Positions 43,369 to 55,769 of a stretch of 64,000 bases of DNA are shown here, piece after piece. The notes beneath the pieces were generated by a model. It was not told the origin of the DNA. It did no database searches and saw only the letters and a program-made list of their open reading frames with translations. Location of the stretch: the NCBI GenBank assembly GCA_963971575.1, contig OZ020625.1, positions 27,007,753 through 27,071,752 of the forward strand, in the 5' to 3' direction. The DNA is from Liopterus haemorrhoidalis. Taxonomy: Eukaryota > Arthropoda > Insecta > Coleoptera > Dytiscidae. A program made the position numbers and the translations under genes. Each line of letters starts with the position of its first letter. Positions within the stretch are counted from its first letter, which is position 1.

Positions 43369-44298
43369 TTGATGTGAAGTGTGAATTTTCACACATTTCA
43401 GGGTTTTGCAGGTATTTAGTAAGTGAATGATGATTATTTGGGGTGCCAAAACAAATTGTATGACAAAATATTTTTTTATGAATTTTAATTCGAATGCCTA
43501 TTACCATTATTTAAGTTTTTAAAGATGTGCAGTATTTTTTTTTTTATATATCAAGGTTCATTAAGATTTTGAAAATTGCGCCTATGGCTTCCATTGGTTG
43601 TTTTTAGTCATAGCTCCTCCCCTTTGATTTCGTGTACATTCAAATATATGCAACAATTGCCAAAATATAATTAAAATTTTGAAAAAATAATTTAAACAAT
43701 ATAAAAATGCAAAAAATAAATAAAAAATAATATTGTCTCCTCACGTAGGACTCGAACATGAGTCCGATTACGAATTCTTGGACAGAACGCAAGTATTTTA
43801 GCCACAGCACCAAGAAACACGTTACTGTTGAGCGTATTATATAACTATAAGTTGTCAACATTATTAGCAAAAAAACACAAAAAATGCTTTTTTTTCCAAA
43901 AACATAATCTGATCAAAAATTCCTGTTGAACTATTCCGGTTCACACCAATGTACATTACTTAGAATTTTTTCAGATTTTTAGTTTAAACCATCTGGGCTA
44001 CAGGGTGTGGGACAAAATTTTTTTTGCACAATATTGGCAAAAATCGCTTCAAAATAATTTATTTTGGAAAAATAAAAATTTGATCGTTAATTCACGTACC
44101 AAGGGCTTTCATTTGATACCCTACTCAGAATTAAAAAAAAATATTTTTTTTTTCGATGAGCACATATTTGTTTATATTTTTAGAGGGATATGTTTTTTAG
44201 ATGTTTTGGTATTTTTCCTATGTGCGGGTCAACGAGTTGTATAAGCATGCCAAATTTCAACTCTCTAGGTTTAGCCGTTCGGCTACAATTTTTACCGA

Positions 44299-44348
<50 letters not shown>

Positions 44349-44400
44349 GACAAAATGACGGTATAAGGGTTTTTTGGTCATACCTACAAAACCCTAAAAA
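43369..44400 (+). mobile_element. Family B element, copy B4
   Basis: Closely related to B2 over its whole length, including the tRNA-like cassette at 43736-43808 (minus). It has a (GACA)n array at 44299-44348. A ~40-bp block present in B2 (CACTGGTTATTAAATTTACG and neighbouring bases) is missing near 43648. Confidence 0.8.
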
Positions 44401-47170
44401 CGACAAAAAATAAATAATTGTTTGGGATTTTCTGATTTTGTGAAGTGACATTACTTGTAAACATCTAAAATACTACATTTTGTGATCTGGTTTTAAGTTA
44501 TGGCGGTTTTCCATTGTCGATTATTTTAACTATATTGGGGGAAATAATAATTCCCGTGTTGTTTACCAAGTGGTAGAAATCTACAATGCTGGGCATATAA
44601 TATTGTGTGGAGTCACTGAAAAAAACAGAGAGTTCATAAAGATTTATGCATTATGCCTACAAACTTGTGCATTACAAACCCACACACAATAACAGGAATT
44701 TTCAAGATATGCGATAATAAATACAAAATTGAAAATATTTTTTGTAGTCACTATCATTAAAATGTAATGAGCAAACTTTGATATAAGGGCTCACTTTTTT
44801 TTCAATTTTAAAATTGTTTATCTAAACATCGCGTCGATTCCTAACCTCTTGCTTTCCCAATTTTGTTTCGAACCGTACGGTGTCTGATATTAGTGGAAAC
44901 AAATGAAACGATATTTCCGGGTTTCTTCTTTTCAATGAATTGCACATAGGCACACAACAATATGTATTATACATTTTTCAATGATTATAATAAAACTTTA
45001 AAAACAAACTTCATACAAAACCAATACACAAAACGAAATGTTATCAGGATCAGTAGATTACACGGCGCTGTTCGGAGAGTTGAAGATAAAATTTGTTAAC
45101 CACAACAGTAGTTAATTTTTCAATTACTTCATTGTAAACAATATTGGCATTTTTTTTTCGTATAATTTTTTTTTTTAAGATTGCCTACTCTTGATTAAGT
45201 GACATAATTATTGTTCAAGTGAAAATACATCACTTTCCAAACATGCTCCAACGAATTATATGAAGGGGAGCGTTGATCCTTTTTCCCCCTGACACATCCA
45301 CTAAAACATTCGCCCAGTCAAATGATAAAACTGTTTTAAATAACTAATTACTCGATTCAGATAAGATAAAGTGGAAATCTGACTTCGGTATAACCTTCAG
45401 AATGTAATTTTAAAATGACACCTCAAATGTGAAATACAGTAGAAATAGTAGAAATATAATAAAGAAAGTAGTTTTGGAGACATTCGCGCTCTTAAAATCG
45501 GTATTTGGTTTTATTTTGTAGATAAATGTGAATATCAATATCTTCTTAGGTATTTTTGAAATTATGATGTTTTACACACAAAAAGGACTGATATAAGTTG
45601 TACTGAACAACAGTGGCGTATTCAGAGGGGGGGGGGCACAAGCCCCCTCTGAAGGTCTAATGAAATGAAAATTTAACAAATTTATCATAATCGTATAGCA
45701 AAATAATTTATGTATTTTACGATCATAATAAGCTATATTTTATTATGATTAGTGTTGAAATTAATAGAAAATCCATATTTACATGTTATTTTTAGGTTTT
45801 CCTAGGTATAATCAAGAAATCCTTATTCCGTCACATGAGTCTGTTCGTTCGGTACAAATTGTGGCCAAGCGGCTGATTTAAAGAACTGAACATAAGTAAG
45901 AGAAACATTGAGACTTCAAAAATATATCCCGCGAAAAATATAAATAAATATGTATTTATCGAAGAAAAAATCAAGTGAAAGTTTTTGATACATGGATTAA
46001 CAATTACATTTTTTATCAACAAATAATAGAATTATTATTTGATATAAATATCAATATCCAACAGCAGGGGTGTCGAACTGATTTGGGTCGCAGTCTATTT
46101 TACATACAAAATGATAAGCAGTGACGAAACTTTAAATATCCCGAAGGGTTTCTTGACATTTTTTTATAAACAGAAAAGGGGAAGAGAGTATATTTTACAT
46201 TTTTAAATATATTTTTTCCCTAAATAAGCTCAAGTGATTTTGATTACCGCTTCAGGGGCCACAAAAAATAAGGTTCAGGGACCCCAAGACAAAATCCTGG
46301 CTGCGGCACTGAATGTCACTTTCGAGAGTTCCAGCTTTTGCCGCATATGGCGCTGCGATCTTAAAAAGTTCCCCTATGTCGACAGCAACTTAATAAAAAT
46401 AACTTAAAATTACAAAACAATATTTTTAAGTACCCACCTAATATCTTGGCGAAGTCCTGTTTACCATTTGTCGAGTTCTGAAAAAAATTGGGTGTATATA
46501 TCATTTTCGTTCGCCTTTTAGGGCCGTCTTAAGAAATATGGCGCCCGTGGGCTACTAAAAATAACGCGCCCCTCTTCGTAAGAAAATTCACAGAATAGCA
46601 AACGGGGAAATAAAAACTGCCGCCCCAAAAGGCTTGCGCCCTGGGGCTATAGCCCATTTAGCCCTGTGGTTAGGGCGGCCCTGTCGCCTTTATTTCTATT
46701 CCTATATTTGTTTTCTTTTTAATTAGTTTTTATTAACTTTTTAAACATACATGGTGTAAAGCATAATGCTTTTTAACATTTCAAAATCTTCAAAAATATT
46801 TAAATAAATATTTATACTTTATACCATACTTAATAAGAAAAGTGCTACATTAAAACTGATATTAAAAAAATACTTAAAATCTAAAACAACCAGAATTGTT
46901 ATCAATTATAACTAAAAGCCACAATACAGAACATAGGGTGAAATTTAATAGTTGATGTTGTTAAATAAATCGTTAAAAAATGTCCGATATTCGGGTGTAT
47001 TCTGTATCTTAAAAAGTTAAAAAATAACCTCAAGGTCGAAGTTTTCAAATTTTAACCACACTTTGCATTATTTTGTTATTCTGTAACTCTATGGCGTTAA
47101 AATTTTAACCTCGATGTAGTTAATTCAGTAGGATATATTTGGAATTTTAACTAGGGTTGCCACCTAATGC
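44401..47170. other. Intergenic stretch with decayed repeats
   Basis: No gene seen. A diverged family-B terminus-like segment occurs at about 45793-46020 (TTTTTAGGTTTTCCTAGGTA, ATTGTGGCCAAGCGGCTGAT). A ten-G run lies at about 45628-45638. The remainder is AT-rich without clear structure. Confidence 0.45.
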
Positions 47171-47175
47171 CTTAA

Positions 47176-48323
47176 GTATCATTCACAGCTCATGTTTTAA
47201 TAGATAGTACGTAATTCATAGTGTTAATGTTAACGCATAACAATGTTAGTTCTACACAAATCCGTATAAGCATTCATAGCTACAATTTAGTGGACAAGCG
47301 TAAGAAAATATTTAACGCATAATGTTAGAAGTTTGTATACCTCAAACTTCTGACATTAACATTAACATTAAAACACTGTCAACTGTCAAAATGAAGGAAT
47401 ATATTATACTTGAAATTCGAATAAGACTTGTGGATGCAGCTTGTGACATAATTATTAGTAAAAATATTGAAACTAATATTGAAAAATAGATGTGAAGTGA
47501 GAATTTTTACATATTTCAGGGTTTCGCAGGTATACAGTGATACATTTCAAAATAGACGAATATATTATACAGGAAATTCTAAAAAGACTTGTGGCTGCAG
47601 TTTATGATATATTAATTAGTAAATGTGTTGAATCTAATAAAAAATTGATGTGAAGTGTGAATTTTAACATATTTTAGTGTTTTTCAGGTATTTAGTACCC
47701 AAGTTAAAGCAGCTATATGTGTGGAACATTATATTTTTTGCGGTAATCAAGTCAAAATGAACAATATTTTGAAAATAATGTATCGTTTGTTATTCTATGT
47801 ACTAAGAGCTTTTCCTTAAAATACTACATGAACTTTTAAAATAAAATATGTATTTTTTCAACAATAAAAAAATTAATCGGACAAAAATTCCTTTTGAACT
47901 ATTTTGGTTTCCACCAATGTACATTATTGAGATTTTTTTCAGATTTTTAGACCAACACTTCTGCGAAACAGGGTGGAAACAAAAGTTAACTTTTTTTTGT
48001 GAAATCAAAAAGTTAGGTTAGAGTGAGTAGCTTCAGAAACATTATGGTTATTTTATTTAATAATTAACTTAATAAATATTGTTTTGGTTCTTTTTAGAAG
48101 TACATTAATAAAAAAACAATACATATATTGAATAACAAGATATTTTTATTATAAATTGTTTAGTAATTTGTATTGCGTGTAGATGGCAGCTAGATCGATT
48201 TATCTATTAAAACATGAGCTATGAATGGTACTGAAGTGTTGTGCTTAGCCACTAACATTATCTATTAACATTATGCACTATGAATTATGCGTTGTCTATT
48301 AAAACATTAGCTATAAATGAGGC
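47176..48323. mobile_element. F1-related element with TTAA flanks, 1148 bp
   Basis: Matches one arm plus centre of F1, from GTATCATTCACAGCTCATGT to its far end (…ATGAGGC), with TTAA immediately outside both ends (47172-47175, 48324-48327). TTAA duplication suggests piggyBac-type mobilisation (inference). No transposase. Confidence 0.75.
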
Positions 48324-48680
48324 TTAAATTCCGCCTTAGAAAAATTGATACAACCCGAGTATGGATTTTTATTTTTTGCAGATCATCCGCGGATTCGGAT
48401 ATGGATAGCCGGCACACCACTAGTTTTAAATATAATCCATAGCTCAGCTGAGTAAGTCATGATATTTTCTTTTGGTGCCTATTGATTTAAAAGCAACACT
48501 TGTAATTGTGCTATGTAGTGACAGGCATTCATCGTTTGGCCTTCTAATAATCATCATTCACTTAATACCTACAAAAACCCTGAAATGTGTGAAAATTCAC
48601 ACTTTACATAATTTTTTAGTTAACATATCAACTGTCTATCTAATAGTTCACCCAATGTTCTATAAATCAGTCTGAATAAT

Positions 48681-48982
48681 CTAACCTTTCTTAAACTTTA
48701 ACAATAATATACTGATCGTTAAAAATACTGCTATCCATAAAAGAGTGGAGATGAACCCAGTGTAGATCGCTGGAACGTGCATTCCCCATCCTCTCTGGAG
48801 TATGGATCGCATGGATTCTGTACTTAAGGTCAATGGCAAGAACCAGGAGACTGTTCGAAGAAAATAATGCATACCTTCGATTGGCCAAATTATGCCACAT
48901 AACATAACGATGGGTAAAAACGATCCCATTGCCATATATGTGGCAGTACGTTCTGTATCACACACACATGAAACTACGAAAC
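48681..48982 (-). CDS. ABCH-type transporter last exon
   Basis: Acceptor TTTTTCACAG. Encodes FVVSCVCDTERTATYMAMGS, GIIWPIEGMHYFLRTVSWF, LTLSTESMRSILQRGWGM and the last helix, ending LLLKFKKG and stop TAG at 48683-48681. No canonical AATAAA was seen in the first 100 nt downstream. Confidence 0.94.
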
Positions 48983-51900
48983 CTGTGAAAAATAATATAA
49001 ATTATATAAATCAGCTGTGGCCACCACATGACCGACCGCCATCACAAAGTTCTTGTTTAATTTATGCTGCTTTATCAAAAAATGTTTCAAATAAAAGTTG
49101 TTACCCAGCAAACATTCAACTAACGGCCGAATGCTGGCAAACTGCTTTTATGCTGGTAAATTACTGGCACCAAAAGTAAGTGCAACGCCAGTATTAATAA
49201 TGTACTTCACATTTGTATTTCGCATTCCGCCTATACGAAGTACTTTACCAGCATTTTATAAGCACTCTTCTTCACTCATATTTTTTACTTAAAACCATCA
49301 GAAATAAATCTTGTAACTAATGCGATTATTTTGCACTTTACCGTTGCTGGGCCAGCAACTGATACATCAATGGACCAGTAACGGCCCCGGGGACACCGGG
49401 GTACTGGCCCATTACTTTCAATGCCGGGGAGTATGTGCTTTACCAGTACTGGTCCGTATAAAAATGTTTGCTGGGTAGTTATTGCTTTTATAGCAACTTT
49501 TGTTAAATAATTTTTTTCGAAATATTTCTCTGTTGTGAAATATTCGCAAAAATCTTAAAACCGACACGAGTAAACTCCCATTTATAGTTAACCGATTTTT
49601 ACCAAAAGTTGACCAACTCGTGCCATTGATGTCGAAAGCTTAAATATGAAGTTTCATAAAAATCCTTATAGCTGAATTTGCTCTGCACGTGTACACGGAC
49701 CGACAGACAGACCGAAAGACAGACAAACAGACAGACAGATCGACAGAAATTATGCTAAAAATAGTCAAAACGTTATGTAGGGAGCTCAATTCGTGGAGAT
49801 CCATCGAAATCTCGAAATGTCAAAATCGGTATGATCAAAAAATATCTCAAATAAAAGTTGTTAGTTATTGCTTTTATAGCAACTTTTATTAAATATTGTT
49901 AAAATCGACACGAGTAAACTCTCATTTCTAGTTAACCGATTTTTACCAAAAGTTGATCAACTCGTGCCATCGATGTCAAAAGCTTAAATATGAAGTTTCA
50001 TAAAAATTCTTTTAGCCGAATTTGCTCTGCACGTGTACACAGACAGACAGACAGACGGACGAACAGACAGACAGACAGACAGACATCATGTTAAAAATAA
50101 TCAAAACGTAATGTAGGGACCTCAATTCGTGAAGATCCATCGAAATCTCGATGAAAAATCGGTATGATCACAATACCTCCCTTATACAAGGTGTCTCAAA
50201 AGAAATTTTATATTTATTTAGCGTACTGCGTGAACGCAACGTATCCGAGGGGCGCGGGGGTTATGTTAATCGGTAGCCTGGCTCTTGGGAATTTAGTCGC
50301 TATGGAGCGTTTCTCGGGAGCAGACCGCGCGTTATGCGTGCAAGTGTTTTACAAAAACGGTGATTCGGCGACTGTAGCGCGTAGAAAATTCTGCAGTATT
50401 CGAGGTTTTCGCCACTTAAATGATGTGCCAAGTATTCTTCTCATTCGACATTGGGTTAAAAAGTTTGAAGAGACTGGTACAACGCTGGATAAATCAAAAT
50501 CCGGGTGACCTAGGTCATCAAGAACGGTAGAAAACGTGGAGAATGTTAATCAGTCTGTTCGTGACGACCCGAACCTTTCAATTCGGAAGTGCGCAAGTGC
50601 TTTAAATGTGCATAGATCATCATTACATCGCATTATGCACAAAGACCTAAAGCTGCACCCCTACAAAATTCAATTGGTGCAAGAATTAAAGCCCCAAGAT
50701 GCCAGTTCGTGAAATTTTCTCAGGCAAATTGATCTCCCGGAGAGGTGACATAAATTGGCCTCCACGCAGTCCAGATTTAACCCCTATGGACTTTTTCCTA
50801 TGGGGTTATCTTAAATTTAAAGTTTACGCCAATAAACCGACTTCACTGGCGCATTTGAAAGAAAATATCCGTCACGAAATGGCAGCCATCCCTGAGTCCA
50901 CCTGCCGAGACGTCATAAGTAATTTTACTGTTCGATTAAATGAGTGCCGAGAACGCGAGGGTCTACATTTAGACGATATTATTTTTAAGAAATAAATCCC
51001 CAAAAAGTGTATTTTAATAATTAATAAACATTTTTTCTATATACGGCTTACTTTTTTTTTAATCGATCCACTAAATATAAAATTTCTTTTGAGACACCTT
51101 GTATATGTTGGCGGTTGGTAAAAATGAAATTTCCCTGTTACGTATTACAAAATTAAACATATACTATAGCTGGTTTCTTTAGTTTAGGTGGAACTAAATT
51201 TTTAATTTTAGTAATTTTTACCAGTTAAGTGAGGCTTTTGATCATTTCGTTTATGAAAAGCCCACATAAACGAAAAAAACCAGCTATAAAGTCTATTCCA
51301 AACGGTTAGGCGGAACTAAATTTTATAATCTAGTTACTTTCATCGTTTAAATCGTGCTTTTCGGCCGTTTTGTTTAAGCTTTGTAAATCATACTTACAAT
51401 AAACATTTTTTGGTTAAGGTTAATATCATTTTAAAATGTCATTTTCTTTATATTTTGATTTTTTGTGCCATTCTTAATACAAATTTCCCATTTATTTATT
51501 TTTTTGTCATTAAAATATGTAAAAAAAAAATTTAATTTTGACATATGTCATTCGTTTCCATGGTTTCATTGTTGGAATTTTAAATTTTGACATTCCAACG
51601 TGAAAAATGAAATAACCCAAGCAAGGTCCCTTCTGGTGACAACCTAAAAAAACGAAATTCCCATTTAGTTCCGCCTAACCGTTTGTAACAGACTGTACGT
51701 CCTTATTTAAAGTTTCCTCTTAAAATGGTTAATTACTTGTTTTAGCAGTTTTGAAATATAATCGTAAGACCATCCAATTTTTTTGTTGGCAAATGTAGTT
51801 TAATTATTGCCTACGAAAATTTCCTTAAAATTTAATCTTAAAACTTACCAAAACACATCCCACATAGACCTGTTAGTAAGGTCAAAAGAAGAACCCATCC

Positions 51901-54900
51901 ATAATTGCCATGGTTTGATATTCCGAATACAGTAAAAGATACGATCAGAGAAAAGAACGTTTGCCCAGCCATGACACTGAATTGGGTAGCCATGTGGGCT
52001 AACAATAATTCTACTGCTGTTATTCCAGAAACCAAGGACCTTTCCAGGATTCCCTCATTACGTTCCAGAAGCATAGCACCTGATGTCAAAGCAACAGCCA
52101 AGAAGAAAATGATTCTGGAAAAAAATCCAAGTTTTAAAAATTTCAATAATTAATATTTTTTTAGAACTTACGTTAAAATTACTCCTGGAGCTGCAAAGTC
52201 AGTGAAATTTGGAACCTTGTCTCCATAAACTGGATCATTAAACTGAAAAAAAAATATCTATAGTGCGTTCGAATGTGAGTTTGCAGTACAGGGCATATGG
52301 AGTAGTTCTTTTTCATACTCTCTAATTGGATACAACAATGCCCGATGGCGGCACTACAAGCGCTGTGAACAGCTGATTGAAACGAGTAATGTGAAAGTTG
52401 TCCATATTTGTTTACATGTTAAATCATCGATTTGCAATGGATAATAAACAGCTATCCTTATTAAATTATTCAATTTTTTTAAGTGCAACACCTTCTTCTA
52501 GGTGTGTAGTTGAAGGAGAAGAGTTGTTAAACGCCGGAAATCTTATGTTGTGCGGAATTTTGGACAAAAATGATGAGCATGTCGACATATGTGGGTTATG
52601 TTTACAAACAAGCAGTTTGAGAACACCACCTCACGAAGTCACTGGGAAATTAAAATTTAGTAATGATGTTGAAGTTTTAAATATGTCCTGCACATGTAAA
52701 GCAGGAACTACATGCAAACACATTTCAGCTATCCTATTATTTTGTGCCAGGTGGTTAACAAACCAAAATGAAAGAAGCCAAGATCAGGGCATTGATTGAT
52801 TGTGAAATATTTGATTTATCTTTTTTTTGTGTGGTTTCTGTTGGTTTTACTTTTTGTTCCAGAAACAATATATTGAGTATGGAAATATTAACCAGCACAG
52901 ATTTAAAATGCCTGTGGTCTACTTTTAAGAAACCTGTCTTACAACAGTATGAACCGAAACCTCTGTTAGAAACTCCTTGCCTAAATAAATTGATTAAAAA
53001 CAAAAGCAGGCACTGAAAGTTCAGTGAAAATGTATTAGAAAAGCTGCGTACAGAATTTGAGACCGCTTGCCCTAATTCTGCATTAAAATTACCCGGGTAG
53101 ATATTTAATTATGTTCGAGAAGGATTTTTATAATTTAGTGTTTGTTTTTTATTTAATTTGTTTAATAAATACTAGTTTGTTATTATCACTTCCACAGCAC
53201 CAAATTTATTAACAGTTCACAAATTGTTTCTCATTTGGAAAATAGTGGAAGTAAATATTTTTGTTACTTCCTTTTCTAGAGTGACAGCCAAACACACACC
53301 AATTTGTGTTATAATAACTCATTATAACATAAAGTAATATAAAAAAGAATAATAATTGCTATCAAAAGTTAATATAACAAACAAACTGCAACACTAACTT
53401 TTAAAAGCAATACAAACTACACGAGAAAACACATGTAAACCAGATGTAAACAATAAACTATTACTCGTTTCGCTTAGTTCAGTTATAGTCCGCTTGGCGT
53501 CACTTCATAGCGCTGTTGAGCCCAATGGGTTTACACAATGACACTATCCTTTTCTTGCTTGTCGACGTTGCCAGCTCTAAAACACGCTGATCTGTGAAGA
53601 CGCAGTATTCTACAAATGGCCATTTGTTTTTGTTGAGTGTTATTTTGAGTTTTATAAGAGTTGATTTTTGTAAATCATACGAGTTTTTCATATTATTATA
53701 ATTGACACATTGGACACTTTTACAACATTTGGCAACACCGCTCCCATTTTCCATAAGAACTATACTGCAAACTCACCTTCGAAAGCACTATAGTTATAAT
53801 TGATAGAAAATTGGTAACAAGGGTTATAATTCCTGGGCCATAAGAAAAGGATTAGGTGCGTTTAGAGAACGCAACTGTTGAGATTATTGACTTACTAATC
53901 GCAGTATTTCGCTTGCTAAGAGATTTGACCCCAGCTCCTCCAAAACATTTCAGAAAATACTTTTTTCTGCTTCTGTTAAAAAAATTGTACTATATTTCAC
54001 TTGTTATAGTGTATAAAATGCATGTTTACAGTAAGAGTTAAAAAAATGATGTGAAGTGTGAATTTTCACACATTTCAGGGTTTTGCAGGTATTTAGTAAG
54101 TGAATTATGATTATTTGGGATGCCAAAACAAATTTTATATTGAAATATTATTTTTGTTAATTTTAATTCGAACACCTAATACCATTATTTAGGTTTCTAA
54201 ATATGTGCAGTATTTTTTTTTATATAGCAAGGTTCATTAAGAATTTTAAAAATTGCGCCTATGGCTTCCATTGGTTGTTATAAGTTCCGCCCCTCTGATT
54301 TCGTGTACATTGAAACAGAATTAAATTATAATTTAAACAATTTCCACTGGTTATTAAATTTACGCTTTTAAAAATTAAATGCAACATTTTCCAAAATATA
54401 ACTAGAATTTTGAAAAAATAATTTAAATAATATAAAAATTCAAAAAAACAAAAAATAATATTGTCTCTTCTTGCAGGGTTCGATCCCTTTCGGATCGAGT
54501 TAGTTGGGTGAAAAGCCAGCGTCATAACCACTACACCAGCATACACCTTCGAGTGTAGCGTGTTACAAAGCTATAACTTGTGTACATCATAGCCAAAAAA
54601 AAACACAAAAAATGCGTTTTTTCCAAAAACATAATCTGATCAAAAATTCCTGTTGTACTATTCCGGTTCAAACCAATGTACATTACTTAGAATTTTTTCA
54701 GATTTTTAGTTTAAACCATCTGGGCTACAGGGTGTAGGACAAATTTTTTTTTGCACAATTTTGGCAAAAATCGCTTCAAAATAATTTATTTTGCAAAAAT
54801 AAAAATTTGATCTTTAATCCACGTACCAAGGGCTTTCATTTGATACCCTACACAGAATTGTAAAAACATTTTTTTTTTCGATGAGCACATATTTGTTTAT

Positions 54901-55659
54901 ATTTTTAGGGGGATATGTTTTTGAGATGTTTTAGTATTTTTCCTATGTGCGGGTCAAAGAGTTGTATAAGCATGCCAAATTTCAACTCTCTAGGTTTAGC
55001 CGTTTGGCTACAATTTTTACCGAACAGACAGACAGACAGACAGACGACAAAATGACGGTATAAGGGTTTTTTTGGTCATACCTACAAAACCCAAAAAAGG
55101 CAAAGTTGGTTGATTACTTACAAATACAGACGATTCCGCTTAATTGGGCCAGCGCTTAATTGGGGCAGCCGCTTATTTGGGACAAATCTCAAAGAACAGA
55201 AACCAAACCAAGGAACCAACAGTAAATTTACATGTTTAATTGGGACACCATTCCGCTTAATTGGGACAGTTAAGATCACAGTACATATTATGTTACACAT
55301 ATTCTCAATAAAATGTACAAAGAATTTAATATTACAGCGTTATTTTATGCAGGAAGGAAATGAAGGGAGCCCTACATCCGCACTGAATACCTGTGCTGAT
55401 TTTGTAGAAGTGAAATGTTACAAAAACAAAAGACAGACTACACTTGACGCATTTTTGCATTGAATTAAATTGTTTGTACCTATTTATTATTTTATTTTGG
55501 AATTTATTATTATTTTTTCTTACAAAAGTGAACAGTTTATATATTTGTTTATATTTTTTAGATGTTTTAGTATTTTTTCTATATGCGGGTCAAAGAATTG
55601 TATAAGCATGCTAAATTTCAACTCTCTAGGTTTAGCCCTTTGGCTACAATTTTTACCGA

Positions 55660-55691
<32 letters not shown>

Positions 55692-55736
55692 GCAGACAGA
55701 CAGACAGGCAGGCAGGCAGGCAGGCAGGCAGACAAG

Positions 55737-55769
<33 letters not shown>

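Noticed and set aside
51165..51288. Independent gene or regulatory element
   Set aside because: A short fold with ATAGCTGG ends and family-A-like GTGGAACTAAA; best explained as a decayed MITE relative.
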